Origin: Petaurus breviceps papuanus
Lineage: Eukaryota > Chordata > Mammalia > Diprotodontia > Petauridae
Assembly: GCA_028583685.1 (NCBI GenBank)
Contig: JAMXIF010001194.1
Location: 24,362,616 to 24,426,615 of the forward strand
Reading direction: 5' to 3'
DNA: 64,000 bases
Shown here: in pieces, positions 10,185-22,039 of the stretch
Layout: each line of letters begins with the position of its first letter
How positions within the stretch are numbered: position 1 is the first letter of the stretch
Made by a program: the position numbers and the translations under genes
Notes under the pieces: generated by a model
Database searches by the model: none
What the model was told of the DNA's origin: nothing
What the model saw: the letters and a program-made list of their open reading frames with translations, nothing else

Positions 10185-10785
10185 TGGTCCTATTGTTCAT
10201 CCTCCATACTTGAAGAGGACCAATGACATCACAATGTTTACTAATTAGTTCGATATGAACTTAGAAGGTTAGCACAGGTTGAGCTCAAAGAATCCATTTG
10301 AACATTTGGGATGGAGATATCTCTAGATTTGTGCATCTCACATATCCTTTGTACTACGGTGATTCTGCTTTCCTCATGGAACATAGGGCCTTCTTTGATG
10401 TAGGCATGCCATGCTGGGCAGTCCAGTGCCAACATCTTCCCATGTGTCACACTTGATAGAAAAGTTCTTTGGAGAGACCTTGTACCACTTCATTTGACCT
10501 CCATCTGATCTCCTGCCTCATACAAGTTCTTAGTAAAATGGTCTCCTTTCAAGAGACAGGAAAGCAGGTGCTGTGGAGTGCTTAGAGATTGGTGAGACAT
10601 GGAAGACATATGGAGGTCATCCACTGCATCCTGGGTCATCACCAGTTGTCCTGAATTTTGCCTTGCCATTGGACTTGAATGATTGGAAGAGAGAGTGAGG
10701 CTGACAACTTTATATAATTCTGCCTCACTTAAATCCAATTCACAGGCAAGTCATTGGTTTTCTTTGAAAACAAAGGACAAACATC
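10185..10785 (-). mobile_element. Foldback-ended element, family unknown
   Basis: The two ends are imperfect inverted repeats of about 38 bases: 'aagaggaccaatgacatcac' type text at the left end and its reversed counterpart 'cattggttttctttgaaaac' at the right. The minus strand holds short frames. One, at 10241-10450, has the pattern W-x-REG-x-F-x-E-x-R seen at the C-terminus of some non-LTR retrotransposon proteins, but this is weak. A partial second copy lies at 20915-21180. Confidence 0.5.
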
Positions 10786-10912
10786 ATATATATATATAAT
10801 ATATATTTACACATACACATATATGTATAGATGTGTCTATACATATATGTATGTGTCTATATATACATACACATATACATGTATGTGTGTATATATATAT
10901 AATATGGTTAGT
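10786..10912. repeat. (TA/TGTA)n microsatellite
   Basis: Alternating AT and ACAT/ATGT units over about 125 bases, following the foldback element. Confidence 0.9.
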
Positions 10913-11660
10913 AACTCTTCTCCAAAAGATAAGTGGTCAGAGCACATGAACAAACAATTCTCAAAAGAAGAATGGTGAAGTATTACCACCATATAAAAGA
11001 ATGCTTCAAATACTTAATAATAAGAGAAATATACATCAAACAGCCCTGAGGTTTCACTTTACATCCTGAAAACTGGCAAAGATACCAAAAAATGACAATA
11101 ATCAATGTTGGAATGGATGTGGAATGATAGGTAGTACACTAATAAATTGTTGGTGAAGCTGAAATAGTACAACCACTTTGGAAAGCAATTTGGAATTATG
11201 CAAATAAAGTAACTAAGATGTCCATACCCTTTGAACTAGAAACTCTATTACTAGGCTTATACCCCAAGGAAGCTGTTCATTAAGAAAAAAGTTCCCATAT
11301 ATTCCAAAATATTTATGGCAGCATTTTTTTGTGATAGCAATGAATTAGAAACAAAGTAGATGCCCATCCATTGGGGAATGGCTAAACAAATTCTAGTATA
11401 ATCATGTAATGGAAAATTACTGTGCTATAAGAGATGATGTATGGGATGAATACATAGAAGTACAGAAAAATTGATATGAATTGATACAGAGTGAAATAAA
11501 CACAGTCAAGAAAACAATCTACACAGTAACTACAATAATGTAAATGGAAAAACAACCACTCATACACAAATTTAAGGTGAATGTAATGAAATTATAAATG
11601 TAAACCCTAGTTCTAGTTTCAAAGCTTTTTGGTATAAGACTATCTCTTTATTGGTGGAGA
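10913..11660 (+). mobile_element. L1 ORF2 C-terminus and 3' region
   Basis: Contains 'tggtcagagcacatgaacaa' and 'aatgttggaatggatgtgg' (the WRGCG region), then 'ctattactaggcttatacc' (PLLGIYP), then 'attggggaatggctaaaca'. All are landmarks of the last part of L1 ORF2. It probably belongs to the same L1 as 8860-10165, with the RT core missing. Confidence 0.75.
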
Positions 11661-12235
11661 TCAATGCCCTTTGTCTATGTGAGGGACAATGGTGGCGAAA
11701 AGGAAAATGAAAGGAGCTCTTCAGTTCTTTTCAATCTTCAAGCCACTTCAGACTCTGCAGTCACTTTGGGCTTTCAGTCATTTCAGGTGCTTCTGCCTTC
11801 CAGTTTCAAGAGAGAAGGTGGATGAAGCCAATCTTACTTCAGGGGGTGATATAAGAGGAGCTGGTATTCTCTATCATTTCCCTATCCCCAGCTGGCTACA
11901 CTAGAGACTTTGGGGAATTTCCCTTTAGGTGAGATCTGGGACTTTCTCTCTTGGTTGAGCTGAGTTACCTTGCTTCAAATGAGAGATCCTTCACTCTCTA
12001 TTGTCTGATATATCATCCTAGGTATACCTTCTCTTATTTCTGTTTCACCATGATTTGGATAAATGAGTTTCTCTGAAAAATTCCATGGGTGTTCATTGTG
12101 GACCTGGTATTTGGGGAGGGGGAGGAGAGGGAGTCAAACCCTAGACACAAAGCCTGGGGTCCTATATCTCATCCAATAATGAACAGTTATCAGAAGAAAC
12201 CTCATCCCCTAAACTAATAATATGTAAGGAAACAT
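11661..12235 (+). mobile_element. Candidate endogenous retrovirus LTR fossil
   Basis: The composition and end text ('gtgttcattgtggacctggt' followed by a G-rich block) resemble the end of an LTR and its leader. No paired LTR, target duplication or internal genes are visible. Treat as a low-confidence, old, incomplete fossil. Confidence 0.3.
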
Positions 12236-12239
12236 ACAT

Positions 12240-12861
12240 GTTTATGCCATACTTGGATCTGAGCCCCAGTACTAGGTCTTAGTCCCAGTGCAAAGAGGAG
12301 CCCTAGTGCACTTGAGCTTGTGGCCCCAAGGAAGCTGGGATGCTGGTCACAGTTCTAGTGCAGAAAAAATTACTTGTGGTCACTGTCAGAGCAGAGCACA
12401 GGTCAGGAGAGTAGTAAACACTCCTATTCCTAGCTCATACCACCTAGGAAGAATTGAAGACTTACAGATCCCCAGAATTATATCTGAAAACAGCTGCACA
12501 AAAAAACCTGAAGCTTGGGACAGTGCCCCCTCTACTCTAGAAGCAAAGCCCCACTTTAACGTAAAGTTAAAAATTAACAAATAGACTGGAAAATAAATGA
12601 ACAGCAGAAGAAGATTCTGAGTATATACAGAACGTTACTATGGTGACAGGAAAGATCAAAACACAAACTCAGAAAAAGACAAAAAAGTCAAAACTGCTAT
12701 AACAAAAGCCTTAAAAGAAAAATATGAACTGGCCTCAAGCCATGGAAAAGTTCAGACAGATTTTAAAAATCAATAAGAGAGGTAGAGGAAAAATTGGGAA
12801 GAGAAATGAGAGTGATGCAAGAAAATCATGAAAAAAAGAATCAACAGCTTATTAAAGGAGG

Positions 12862-12893
<32 letters not shown>

Positions 12894-15365
12894 ACACTGA
12901 AAAAAAGTAACACCTTAAAAAACAAAATAGGCCAAATGGTAAAAGAGGCACAAAAATCCAATGAAGATAAGAATGCCTTAAAAAGCAGAATCAGCCAAAT
13001 GGAAAAAGAGGTTAAAAAAACTCACTGAAGAAAAGAACTCCCTAAAAAGCAAAAACTGGCCAAATGGAAAAGGAGGAAAAAAGCTCACTGAAGAAAATAA
13101 TTCCTTAAAAATAAGATTTGAGCAAGTGGAAACTAATAACTTAATGAGGCAATAAAACAAAAACAAAAGAATGAAATATTAGAAGAAAATGTAAACTATC
13201 TCATTGGAAAAACAACTGATCTGAAAAACAGATATAGGAGAGAATTATTGGATTACCTGAAATCCATCATCATAAAAAGACGCTAGATATAATTTCTCAA
13301 GAAATTATCAAGGGAAAATATTGATATTCTAGAACCAGAGGGTAAAACAGAAATTGAAAAAATCCCCTTGGCACCTCCTGAAAGAGATCTCAAAATGAAA
13401 ACTCCAAGGAATATTATAGCTAAATTCCAAGACTCCCAGGTCAAGGAGAATATATTGTAAATAGCCAAAAAGAAACATTTCAAATATCATGGAGTCACAG
13501 TCAAGATACCACAAGATTTTGTAGTTTCTACGCTAAAAGATCAGAGGGCTTGGAATATGATATTTTGGAGGGCAAAAGAGCTGGGATTACAACCAAGAGT
13601 CACCTACCCAGCAAAACTGAGTATAATCCTTCAGGGAAAAAAAATGGTTATTCTATGAAACAGAGGACTTGTAAGCATTTCTAATGAAAAGACTAGAACT
13701 GAATAGAAAATCTGACATTCAAATACAAGACTCAAGAGATGCATAAAAAGGTAAATGAGAAAAATCATAAGGAATCCAATAAGGGTAAACTGTTTACATT
13801 CCTACATGGGAACATGATGTTTGTTTCCTAAAAACATTCTCTTATTAGGGCAGGTAGAAGAAGTACACATAGATAGAAAGCATGGGTAGGAGTTGAATAT
13901 GATGGGATAATTATCTAAAAAAATAAAAGTAAGGAGTGAAGAAGAAGAATGCACTGGGAAAGGGGGAAAGGGAGAGGTGGAATAGGGTAAATTATCTGAC
14001 ATAAAAGAGGCCCAAAGAGATTTTATAGTAGAGGGGAAGATGGGAGAAGGGGGTGGGGCGAAGCCTGTGAACCTCACATAATTTTATTGGAATTGGCTCG
14101 AATTGGTTAATAACATACACACTCATTTGGGTGTAAAAATCTCTTATCATACAAGAAAGTAGGAGGGGAAGGGTATAAGAGAAGGGCAGGGGAGGGAGAT
14201 GGATGATAGAAGGGAAGATGGGTTGGGGGAGGCAAAAGTCAGAAACAAAACACTTTTGAAAATAGACAGGGTAAAAGGAGAGAGAATAGAATAAACAAGG
14301 GGAAAGTAGGATGGAGGAAGATACATAATAAACCTCATTTCTCAAATATATAGGGAATTAAGTCAAATTTGTAGAAATAAGAGTCATTCCTCAATTGATA
14401 AATATATCAATATATATTGATAAAGGATATCAACAGGCAGTTTTCAGACAAAGTAATCAAAGTTACCTATAGTTACAGTCATACGGAAAAATGCTTAAAA
14501 TCACTATTGACTAGAGAAATACAAATTGCAATAACTCTGAGCTACCACTCCATACCTATCAGATTGGCTAATATGACAGAAAAGGTAAATGACAAATGTT
14601 GGAGGGGATGTGGGAAAAATGAGACACTAATGCACTGTTGGTGAAGTGGTATACTGATTCAAATATTCTATAGAGCAATTGGGAACTATGCCCAAAGAGC
14701 TATAAAACCATGCATACCCTTTGACAAAGCAATACCACTACTAGGCCTATATCCCAAAGAGACAAAACAAAAAAAGGAGTAGGACCTATATGTGCAAAAG
14801 TATTTATAGCAGCTCTTTTAGGGGTAGCAAAGAATTAGAATTTTAGGGGATATCCATCAACTGGGAAATGGCAGAACAAGTTGTGGTATGTGATTGTGAT
14901 GGAATATTATTTTATGCAATAAGAAATGACAAGCAGGATGCTCTCAGAAAAAACTGGGAAGACTTATATGAGCTGATGCAAAGTAAAATAAGAAGAACCA
15001 GAACACTGTATACAGTAACAGCAATATTGTATGATGATCAACTGAGAATAACAGCTATTCTCAGCAATACAATGATTTAAGAGAATTCTGAAGGACTTAC
15101 GATGAAAGAGAAAGAACTGGAGTCTAAACGTCAATGAAAACATACTTTTTCTTTATTTTTCTTGGGAATTTTTGTTTACTTTTTTTTCACAACATGACTA
15201 ACAGAAATGTTTTGCATGAATGCACATATATAACCTATATCATAGATTGTTTGCCTTTTCGATGAGGGGTTAGAAAAGGAAGGGAGGAATAGAATTTGGA
15301 ACTCAAATATGTTTTAAAACATATATTAAAATTGTTTTTGGAAATAATTGGGGGAAATTATTTTT
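12240..15365 (+). mobile_element. HAL1-like element (L1 with ORF1 but no RT core)
   Basis: Order: 5' region 12240-12600, decayed ORF1 about 12600-13665, G-rich spacer 13700-14340, then ORF2 C-terminal remnant and 3' UTR 14340-15365. ORF1 shows a long coiled coil with repeated 'QMxKExxKxxxEKN' units and the C-terminal text 'RVTYPAKLSI'. The remnant at 14417-14644 reads 'KCWRGCGKNETLMHCW', as at the end of L1 ORF2. Endonuclease and RT core are absent, which is the known architecture of half-L1 (HAL1) elements. A (CA)n run at 12863-12894 interrupts the coiled coil. Confidence 0.7.
12863..12894. repeat. (CA)n microsatellite
   Basis: About 14 CA units inside the ORF1 coiled-coil region of the surrounding HAL1-like element. 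Confidence 0.95.
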
Positions 15366-15510
15366 TTTATTTTAAAAGAATATGATCTTCAGCATATATA
15401 ATTGGAAAAGGAGATAAGCTTGTCATGGAGTAAGAATGAGGGATAATAACAAAATGGTAAACCTGAGCACAGTACTGTTAATCATAAACTATTAAAAGAT
15501 TTAAAGGTGG

Positions 15511-15590
15511 GGCGGCTAAGTGGTGCAGTGAATAGAGCACCGGCCCTGGAGTCAGGAGGACTTGAGTTCAAATCCAGCCTCAGACACTTA

Positions 15591-15621
<31 letters not shown>

Positions 15622-15700
15622 CTGTGTGACCTTGGGCAAGTCACTTAACCCCAATTGCCCTACCTTCCCCCCTCTAAAAAAAAGGGGGGTAAAAAAAAGC
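15511..15700 (+). mobile_element. tRNA-derived SINE, family A, with internal (AC)n
   Basis: Starts 'ggcggctaagtggtgcag'. An (AC)n run at about 15591-15618 has expanded at the 'cttaacacacac' position seen in shorter form in other copies. The tail is C-rich, then A-rich. No clear target duplication was found. Confidence 0.9.
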
Positions 15701-15734
15701 TCTATAGGAAGACCTCCTGCATGTTAGGGAGAAG

Positions 15735-16110
15735 ACAAAACCTCAGAATGAAAAGGGACCTCAGAAGTGATCTAGTCCAATGAGAGCTGAACAAGATTTC
15801 CGCCTACAATATATGCAAAAAGTGCTCATCTAGTCATTTTTTGAAGCTCTCCAGTAAGGGGAAACCTACCACCTTCCAGAGGGGTCCCTTTTAATTCTGG
15901 GAAACTCTTATCATTACAAAGTCTAAATGTATCTGTCAGCAACTCCCACTCATCACTCTCAGCTCTTTCCTCTGAATCAAGCAGAACAAGTCTAATCCTT
16001 TTTCCATAGGAAAGTCTTTACTATACTTGAAAATAACTATACTTTTCCATTTCGAAATATCCAAATGTGATCAGACCAGGGCAGAGTACAGTAGAACTAG
16101 TAAGTTGTAA
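15735..16110. mobile_element. CR1/L3-type LINE fragment
   Basis: Shows 'cagaacaagtctaatcc' and 'cttgaaaataactatactt' phrases, shared with 44285-44900. They match the vertebrate CR1-like 3' text (leftward sense). Further related text continues at 16675-16945 on the far side of an L1 insertion. Confidence 0.5.
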
Positions 16111-16672
16111 TGTCCATCATTTAGGGAATGGCTGAACAAATAGTGGGTATAAGAATGTAATGGAATACTACTGTGCAATAAGAAATGACGAGAAAATAAA
16201 TTTCAGAAAAACCTGGAAAGACTTGTACAAACTGATGCAAAGTGAAATAAGCAGAACCAGGAAAATATTGCACACAGTAGCAGCAACACTGTATGGTGAT
16301 CACCTGTAAATGACTTGGCTGTTCTCTGCAACACAATGATCCAAGACAAGTACAAAAGACCATGATGGGAAATGCTATCCATATCCAGATAAAGAATGGA
16401 TGAACTCTGAATGCAGATCGAAGCATATCTTTTTCCTCCCACTTTTTTGATTTTTTTCTTTTGATCTGTTTCTTCTTTCACAACTGTGACTTAAATAGAA
16501 ATATGTTTTTACATAATTGCACATATATAACCTATATCAAATTGCCTACCATTTTAGGAAGGAGGGGAGGGAGAAAAATCTGGACTCAAAATCTTGCAAA
16601 AATGAATGCTAAAAATTGTCTTGACATACAATTGGGAAAAAATAAAATACTATTTAAAAAAAAAAAAGAACT
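16111..16672 (+). mobile_element. L1 3' end
   Basis: Well-preserved L1 3' terminus: 'tttagggaatggctgaac', 'atgcaaagtgaaataagcag', 'cagcaacactgtatggtga', 'atataacctatatcaaattg', then the G-rich tract and a polyA tail at about 16655-16668. It is inserted within a CR1/L3-like sequence. Confidence 0.85.
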
Positions 16673-16944
16673 GAGTACTAGAAAGAGTACTTCTCTTGAT
16701 CTACCTAAGATTTCATTTATTGACTGCTATATCATTGTTGACTCATTGAGTTTGTCATCCACTGAAACCCCTAGATAGCTTTCTATTGGATGTTGTCCAG
16801 CTATTCTTTAATCATGTCCCAATCATGATTTAATCTTTTTGGTGAAGTGTGTCAGTGACCATTCAAGGGAATGGCATACTTCTCAATATTTCCCAAGTGT
16901 TAAGGAATGTTATTTATACAAGCTATTTTCAAGACCAAAGAAAA
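16673..16944. mobile_element. CR1/L3-type LINE fragment (continuation)
   Basis: Text such as 'tttattgactgctatatca' and 'catccactgaaacccctag' fits the CR1-like sequence interrupted by the L1 end at 16111-16672. The assignment is weak. Confidence 0.4.
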
Positions 16945-17973
16945 GAGTTTATCCTCGCCAAGATGGTGGAGTAAAAACAGGAACTCCACTTGGCTCCAGC
17001 TTCTAATACCTGTAAAAAAAATGACTCTAAACAAATTTTAGAGCTACAGAACACACAAAGTGACAGAAAGAAACAAATCTTCTGAAGGCAGCACAGCAGG
17101 CCAACAAAAAAGGTCTATTGCACCAAGCTGGGAGCCAAGCACAGTCTTGTGTCATGTGGTTCTGGCCCTGGGGCAGCTCCAACCAGTGGCACAAACCAGC
17201 TGGAGCAGACTTTGGGAGAGTGAATCACCAGCAGCTGTGGTGGTTTCCAGACTTCTCAACCCATAAATGCCAAAGACAAAGTAAAATGTCAGTGGGGAAC
17301 TCTGTTGGAACCAGGTGAAGGAAGAGTGCGGTCCGGCCCCTGCCCCCAGGGTGAGAGGTGGCAGAGGCACAGTTGGATGCAGCTTCTGCCTCATTGCCAC
17401 CTACAGGAGCTCCTGGCCTGCAGATCTCAGGGGATCAAGTGACCATTCAGAGGGTAATTGCTCTTGCTTTAACCATCTTGGATAAGGGTTGCTTTCTTGG
17501 GCGGTGGTCCTGAGGTGAGCAACACCAGTTTGCCAGAGTGTTGTCTGTAGAGAAGACACCCTCCTAAGACTTCTGACAACATTTGCAAAAATCCCAGTGA
17601 TTTGGGACAAAGCTCTCCTCTTTGGAAGCAGAGCTCTATTATGGCAAAGAGCTCAAAAGTCAAGTAATTGACTGGCAATATGATCAAGCAGAGGAAGCAC
17701 AAGCAGACCATAAAATCCTTTGTTGGGAACAAAAAGGATCAAAGCATGGAACAGAAGGAAGACAAAAAAGTCAGAACTCCTGCATCAAAAGCTTCCAAGA
17801 AAAAATATGAACTGGTTACAGATCATGAAGGAGCACAAGAAGGATTTTGAAAATCAAGTAAGAAAAGTGGAAGAAAAACTGGGAAGAGAAATGAGAGTGA
17901 TGCAAAAAAATCATGAAAAGAGAGTCAATAACCTGAATGAAGAAAATAACACCTTAAAAAATAGACTAACTCA

Positions 17974-18132
17974 GGGGTGGCCAGGTGATGCAGTGAGTAA
18001 GAGCGCCGGCCCCAGAGTTGAAAGACCTGGGATCGGTTCCAGTCTCAGATACTTAGCACCCACACAAAATAACTGGCCGTGTAACCTTGAGTAAGTTACT
18101 TAACCCCAGTTGCTTTAAAAAAAAAAACAAAC
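17974..18132 (+). mobile_element. tRNA-derived SINE, family B, with TSD
   Basis: Family B differs from family A by 'ggccaggtg..gcagtgagtaagagc' at the head and 'ctggccgtgtaaccttga' later. The duplication AGACTAACTCA flanks it at 17963-17973 and 18133-18143. It splits the ORF1 frame of the HAL1-like element, so it is younger. Confidence 0.95.
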
Positions 18133-18531
18133 AGACTAACTCAAATGACAAAAGAGGCCCAAAAAGTCAATGAGGAGAAGAATGCCTTAAAAAGACAAAT
18201 TTGCCAGATGGAAAAGGAATTTAAAAAACTCACTGAAGAGAATAATTCCTTCAAAATTAGATTGGAGCAAATTGAAGTTAATGACTTCATGAGAAACCAG
18301 AATACTATAAAACAGATCCAAACAAATGAAAAAATAGAAGGCAATATGAAATATCTCATTGGAAAAACCACTGACCTGGAAAATAGATCCAGGACAGATA
18401 ATTTAAAAATTATTGGGCTACCTGGAAGCCATGATCAAAAAAAGAACCTAGAAATCATCCTTTAAGAAATTTTCAAGTAAAATTGCCCTGATATTCTAGA
18501 ACCAGAAGGCAAAATAGAAATTGAAAGAATT

Positions 18532-18720
18532 GGGGTGGCTAGGTGGCACAGTGAATAGAGCACTGGCCCTGGAGTCAGGAGGACCTGAGTTCAAATCCGG
18601 CCTCAGACACTTGACACACTTCCTAGCTATGTGACCTTGGGCAAGTCACTTAACCCCAATTGCCCTACATTCCCCCCTCCAAAAAGCAAAAAGAAAAATC
18701 TAAAAAAATAAAGAAAAGAG
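18532..18720 (+). mobile_element. tRNA-derived SINE, family A, with TSD
   Basis: Flanked by ATTGAAAGAATT at 18520-18531 and 18721-18732. Complete from 'ggggtggctaggtggcac' to an A-rich tail. It inserted in ORF1 of the HAL1-like element. Confidence 0.95.
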
Positions 18721-19021
18721 ATTGAAAGAATTCACCAATCACCTCTTGAAAAATATCCCCCAAAGAAAACTCCTAGTAATATTATAGCCAAATTCCAGAG
18801 TTCCCAAGTCAGGAGAAAATACTGCAAGCAGTCAGGAAGAAACAATTTGAGTATTGTGGAAACACAATCAGGACAACACAAGACCTAGCAGCTTCTACAT
18901 TAAGAGACCAGAGGGCTTGGAATATGATATTCTGGAAGTCAAAGGAGCTAGGATTAAAACCAAGAATCACCTACCCAGCAAAATTGAGTATAATGTTTCA
19001 GGGGAAAATATGGTCATTCAA

Positions 19022-19079
19022 TGAAATAGAGGATTTTTGAGCATTCTTAATGAAATAGAGGATTTTTGAGCATTCTTAA
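19022..19079. repeat. 29-bp perfect tandem duplication
   Basis: Two identical 29-bp units (19022-19050 and 19051-19079) at the end of the HAL1-like ORF1. Their identity indicates a recent duplication. Confidence 0.95.
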
Positions 19080-19915
19080 TGAAAAAACCAGAGCTGAACA
19101 GAAAATCTGACTTTCAAATACAAGAAGAAAGAGAAGCATGAGAAGGTAAACAGGAAAAAGAAATCATAAGGAACTTATTAAAGTTGAACTATTTACATTC
19201 CTACATGGAAAAACAATAATAGTAACTTATGAGACTTTTCTTGGTATGAGGATAGTTGAAGGGAATATATATGTATACAGGTGTACGTGTGTATAAATAT
19301 ATATTTGAGTATGTGCATATGTGTGTACATGTGTACATAGAGGGCACAGGATTAGTTGAATAAGAAGGGATGACATCTAAAAATAGAATTAAGAGATGAG
19401 AGAGGAATATAATGGGAAAAGGAGAAAGGGAGAGATAGATTAGGGTAAATTATCTCATATAAAAGAGGCAAGAGAAAACTGTTACAATGGAGGAGAAGAG
19501 CCAGAAGGTGAAAGGGAATGGGTCAACCTTACTCTCATTGAATTTGGCTTAAGGAGGGAATAACATACACATTTAATTGGGTATCTTATACTACAGGAAA
19601 GCAGGGGGGAAGGGGATAAGAGGTGGGATGATAAAAGGGAGGGCAGATTGGGGGAGAGGATAGTTAGAAGCAAACACTTTTGAAAAGGGACAGGGTCAAA
19701 GGAGAAAATAGAATAAGTGGGAGACAGGATAGGATGGAGGGAAATATACTTAGTCTTTTACAATATAACTACTATGGAAATGTTTTGGGTAACTACACAT
19801 ATACAACCTATATTGAATTGTTTATCTTTCCAGTGGGGGTGGGTGAGGAGAGAAGAAGGGAAATAATCTGGAACTCAAAGTTTTAAAAACAAATGTTAAA
19901 AAAAATTGTTGGGTT

Positions 19916-20164
19916 TTTTTATATGCAAACTGTGAAATAAGATATACAGGTACTAGGGTATAGAAATCCATCGTGCCCTACTCAAAAGTTGGAGGGGGAG
20001 CAATGGGGAAGGATATGAAGGAAAACAGATTGGGGGAAGGGGTATTCAGTGGGCTTGCTATTTTGGGGGGGGGTAGGGGAAAGACTGGGAGAAAAATTTA
20101 TAACTCAAAATTTTGTGGAAATGAATATTCTAAACTATAAATAAGCAAAAAACCAAAAAGGGTT
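19916..20164 (+). mobile_element. L1/HAL1-type 3'-end fragment
   Basis: G-rich tract then 'ctgggagaaaaatttataac' and an A-rich end, as in the 3' termini of the L1-derived copies here. The family is tentative. Confidence 0.45.
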
Positions 20165-20184
20165 TATCCTTTAAAGTTCTCAAC

Positions 20185-20345
20185 TTGACCATCCTCCTCT
20201 TGTTCATATTCTTTCCTAAGGTATAAATTCCATGAATGAGGAGCTATGTCTTACTTAAACTTTTTATTTCCCCCAGACTATCATAGTATAATGCACACAA
20301 TGGCACTTGACATATATTTGTTGGATGATTAACTAAATGAAAGGG
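20185..20345 (+). mobile_element. L2-type LINE 3' end
   Basis: The sequence 'gaatgaggagctatgtctta ... gcacttgacatatatttgtt' follows the L2 3'-end layout (stop of growth text, then '...atttgttgaatga'). Confidence 0.6.
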
Positions 20346-20570
20346 GAAAACTTAGTAAACCTTATTCTGATATGTAAGCGTAAATTATTTTTACAATTAA
20401 CTTTTTAAAAGGCAACATATAATGCTATAGGAATGATAAGACACAAAGTATCATGGCACTTCAAGGGAAAGATCTTGTCTGATTAGATGATCATGGAAGT
20501 TTCAGACTGAAAGTACGTACAATGAAAGTAAGATTTGAGATGGACCATGAAGGGTATAATGGCATATTCT

Positions 20571-20733
20571 TTTTTTTTTTTTTAAAGCAATCAGGATTAA
20601 GTAACTTGCTCAAGGTTACACGACCAGTTATTTCTGGGTGTGGTGCTACGTATCTGAGCCTGGATTTGATCCCCAGGTCATCCCGACACTGGGGCTGGTG
20701 CTCTTACTCCCTGAGCCACTTGGCCGCCCCTAA
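20571..20733 (-). mobile_element. tRNA-derived SINE, family B, with TSD
   Basis: A reversed copy: T run first, then 'aagtaacttgctcaaggtta', ending in 'cacttggccgcccc'. The duplication AATGGCATATTCT flanks it at 20558-20570 and 20734-20746. Confidence 0.95.
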
Positions 20734-20749
20734 AATGGCATATTCTTAT

Positions 20750-20905
20750 TAACTTATTAACTTAATTGAGGTCTTACTATATGCAACCACTGTGCTTAGT
20801 GTTGGAAATATAAAGAAAGGCAAAAATAGTCCTTGACCTCATGGAGTTTATATTCCAACCAAAGAGACAGCATAAAAACAACTATATACAAATAGAATAA
20901 GTAGA
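20750..20905 (-). mobile_element. L2-type LINE 3' tail
   Basis: Reversed L2 tail ('cttactatatgcaaccactg', 'ccttgacctcatggagttta'). Confidence 0.65.
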
Positions 20906-20914
20906 GTATAAAAT

Positions 20915-21180
20915 GGATGTTGTTGTTCATCCTTCCTTCTTGAATAGGACCAATGACATTACAAAGGTGATGTCTTGACTTGCACATGAACTGGACATGA
21001 GGGAGTGAGGCAGAGCTGTGCAATGTTGTTAGCCTTACTCCTTCCTCCAGAGTCACTGAAGTCCAGTGGTAAGAAAAAGTCAAGATGACTGCAATGGCCC
21101 AGGATGCAGTGGGTGACCTTGGCCTTTCTTTCCCAAGTCTCAGCTTATTGGAAGCAATGCTCATTCAATTCAGACTAACA
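20915..21180 (+). mobile_element. Partial copy of the foldback-ended element
   Basis: Begins 'tgttgttcatccttccttct' and continues through 'gaccaatgacattac', 'gaggcagagctgtgc' and 'caggatgcagtgggtgacc'. This is the same order as the minus strand of 10185-10785 read from 10785 downward. It stops about halfway. Confidence 0.6.
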
Positions 21181-22039
21181 GCAGGGTAAGAATTAAGATA
21201 AAAGATGGCCCAATTTGCCATCACAAAGATTTCAATAGGCCAGAACAGAAAACAATTGATATTTACACTCATTCTAAACTAAACAATGAACCACAAAGGC
21301 TTGGATTGGGGCTATTATTGCCCATTCAATGAAAGCCAAAGTGATTTGGGTTTAAAGACAAGTCAAGAGAAGCTTTATTTATTTGACAATTTTGTTGTTT
21401 TATTCCTAACAATGCATTTTTATTTGCCATAAGTATACTGTATATAAATGTAGAACAAAGTTAAAATAAAGTTGCCTATTTATTCTTAATAGTGAGAAAC
21501 AATTTTACATATTGGCTAAAACACAATGAATAATTCTCTTGAAATTAATATCATTGTTTAAGTATTTATTGGTTGATAACCTGGATATGACATATTTATG
21601 ATTTGAGCATAAGGGGAAATCAATTATAATTAAATTGATATTGTATTCACAACAAAAATTAAATTATCAAAAAATAAAGGTGTCACCTAAAGAAATTTGA
21701 GAATTAAAAAAAAATGTGTATAGCCTATTCAGAAAACACAAATGAACAAAGCTTTATTTATATTCAAATAGATGTATTCTTATCTTTAAAGATAAATGGT
21801 CACTGTCAAGCTAATTTGAAGGGAAATGATGACCTTTTCAGTAATTCATGGTATTGTAAACTTTAGGCTACTGTAATGAATAAAAGGCCAGTCTTAAAAG
21901 TCTAGTTTCTAAGACAAATTCATTCTGTGACCTTGGAAAAGTCATCTAAGTTCTCAATGCCTGAGGCAGCTTTCTAAAACCATAAAGTTATAGAACAGTT
22001 ATCTAATGGCATTTGTATAGGAAGTTTGGAATTTAAATC
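21181..22039. other. AT-rich region without recognised feature
   Basis: No repeat family, exon or RNA gene could be recognised. A weak MIR-like phrase ('ctgtgaccttggaaaagtca') occurs at about 21925-21945. Confidence 0.5.

Larger units (their letters stand above)
16945..19915 (+). mobile_element. HAL1-like element, near full length, with two SINE insertions
   Basis: Begins near 'gccaagatggtggag', the usual start of these 5' UTRs, followed by a GC-richer 5' UTR to about 17640. A putative ORF1 starts at 17641 (MAKSSKVK). Frames at 17720-18465 show the coiled coil and the RRM-like text 'TDNLKIIGLP'. The C-terminal domain follows around 18835-19038 ('RITYPAKLSI'). The 3' UTR then follows with no ORF2 between. 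SINEs interrupt it at 17974-18132 and 18532-18720. Excluding them it is about 2.6 kb. Several frame breaks show it is no longer functional. Confidence 0.75.

Noticed and set aside
10754-10978. Tyr/Ile-rich 74-residue frame
   Set aside because: It is translation of the TA/TGTA microsatellite.
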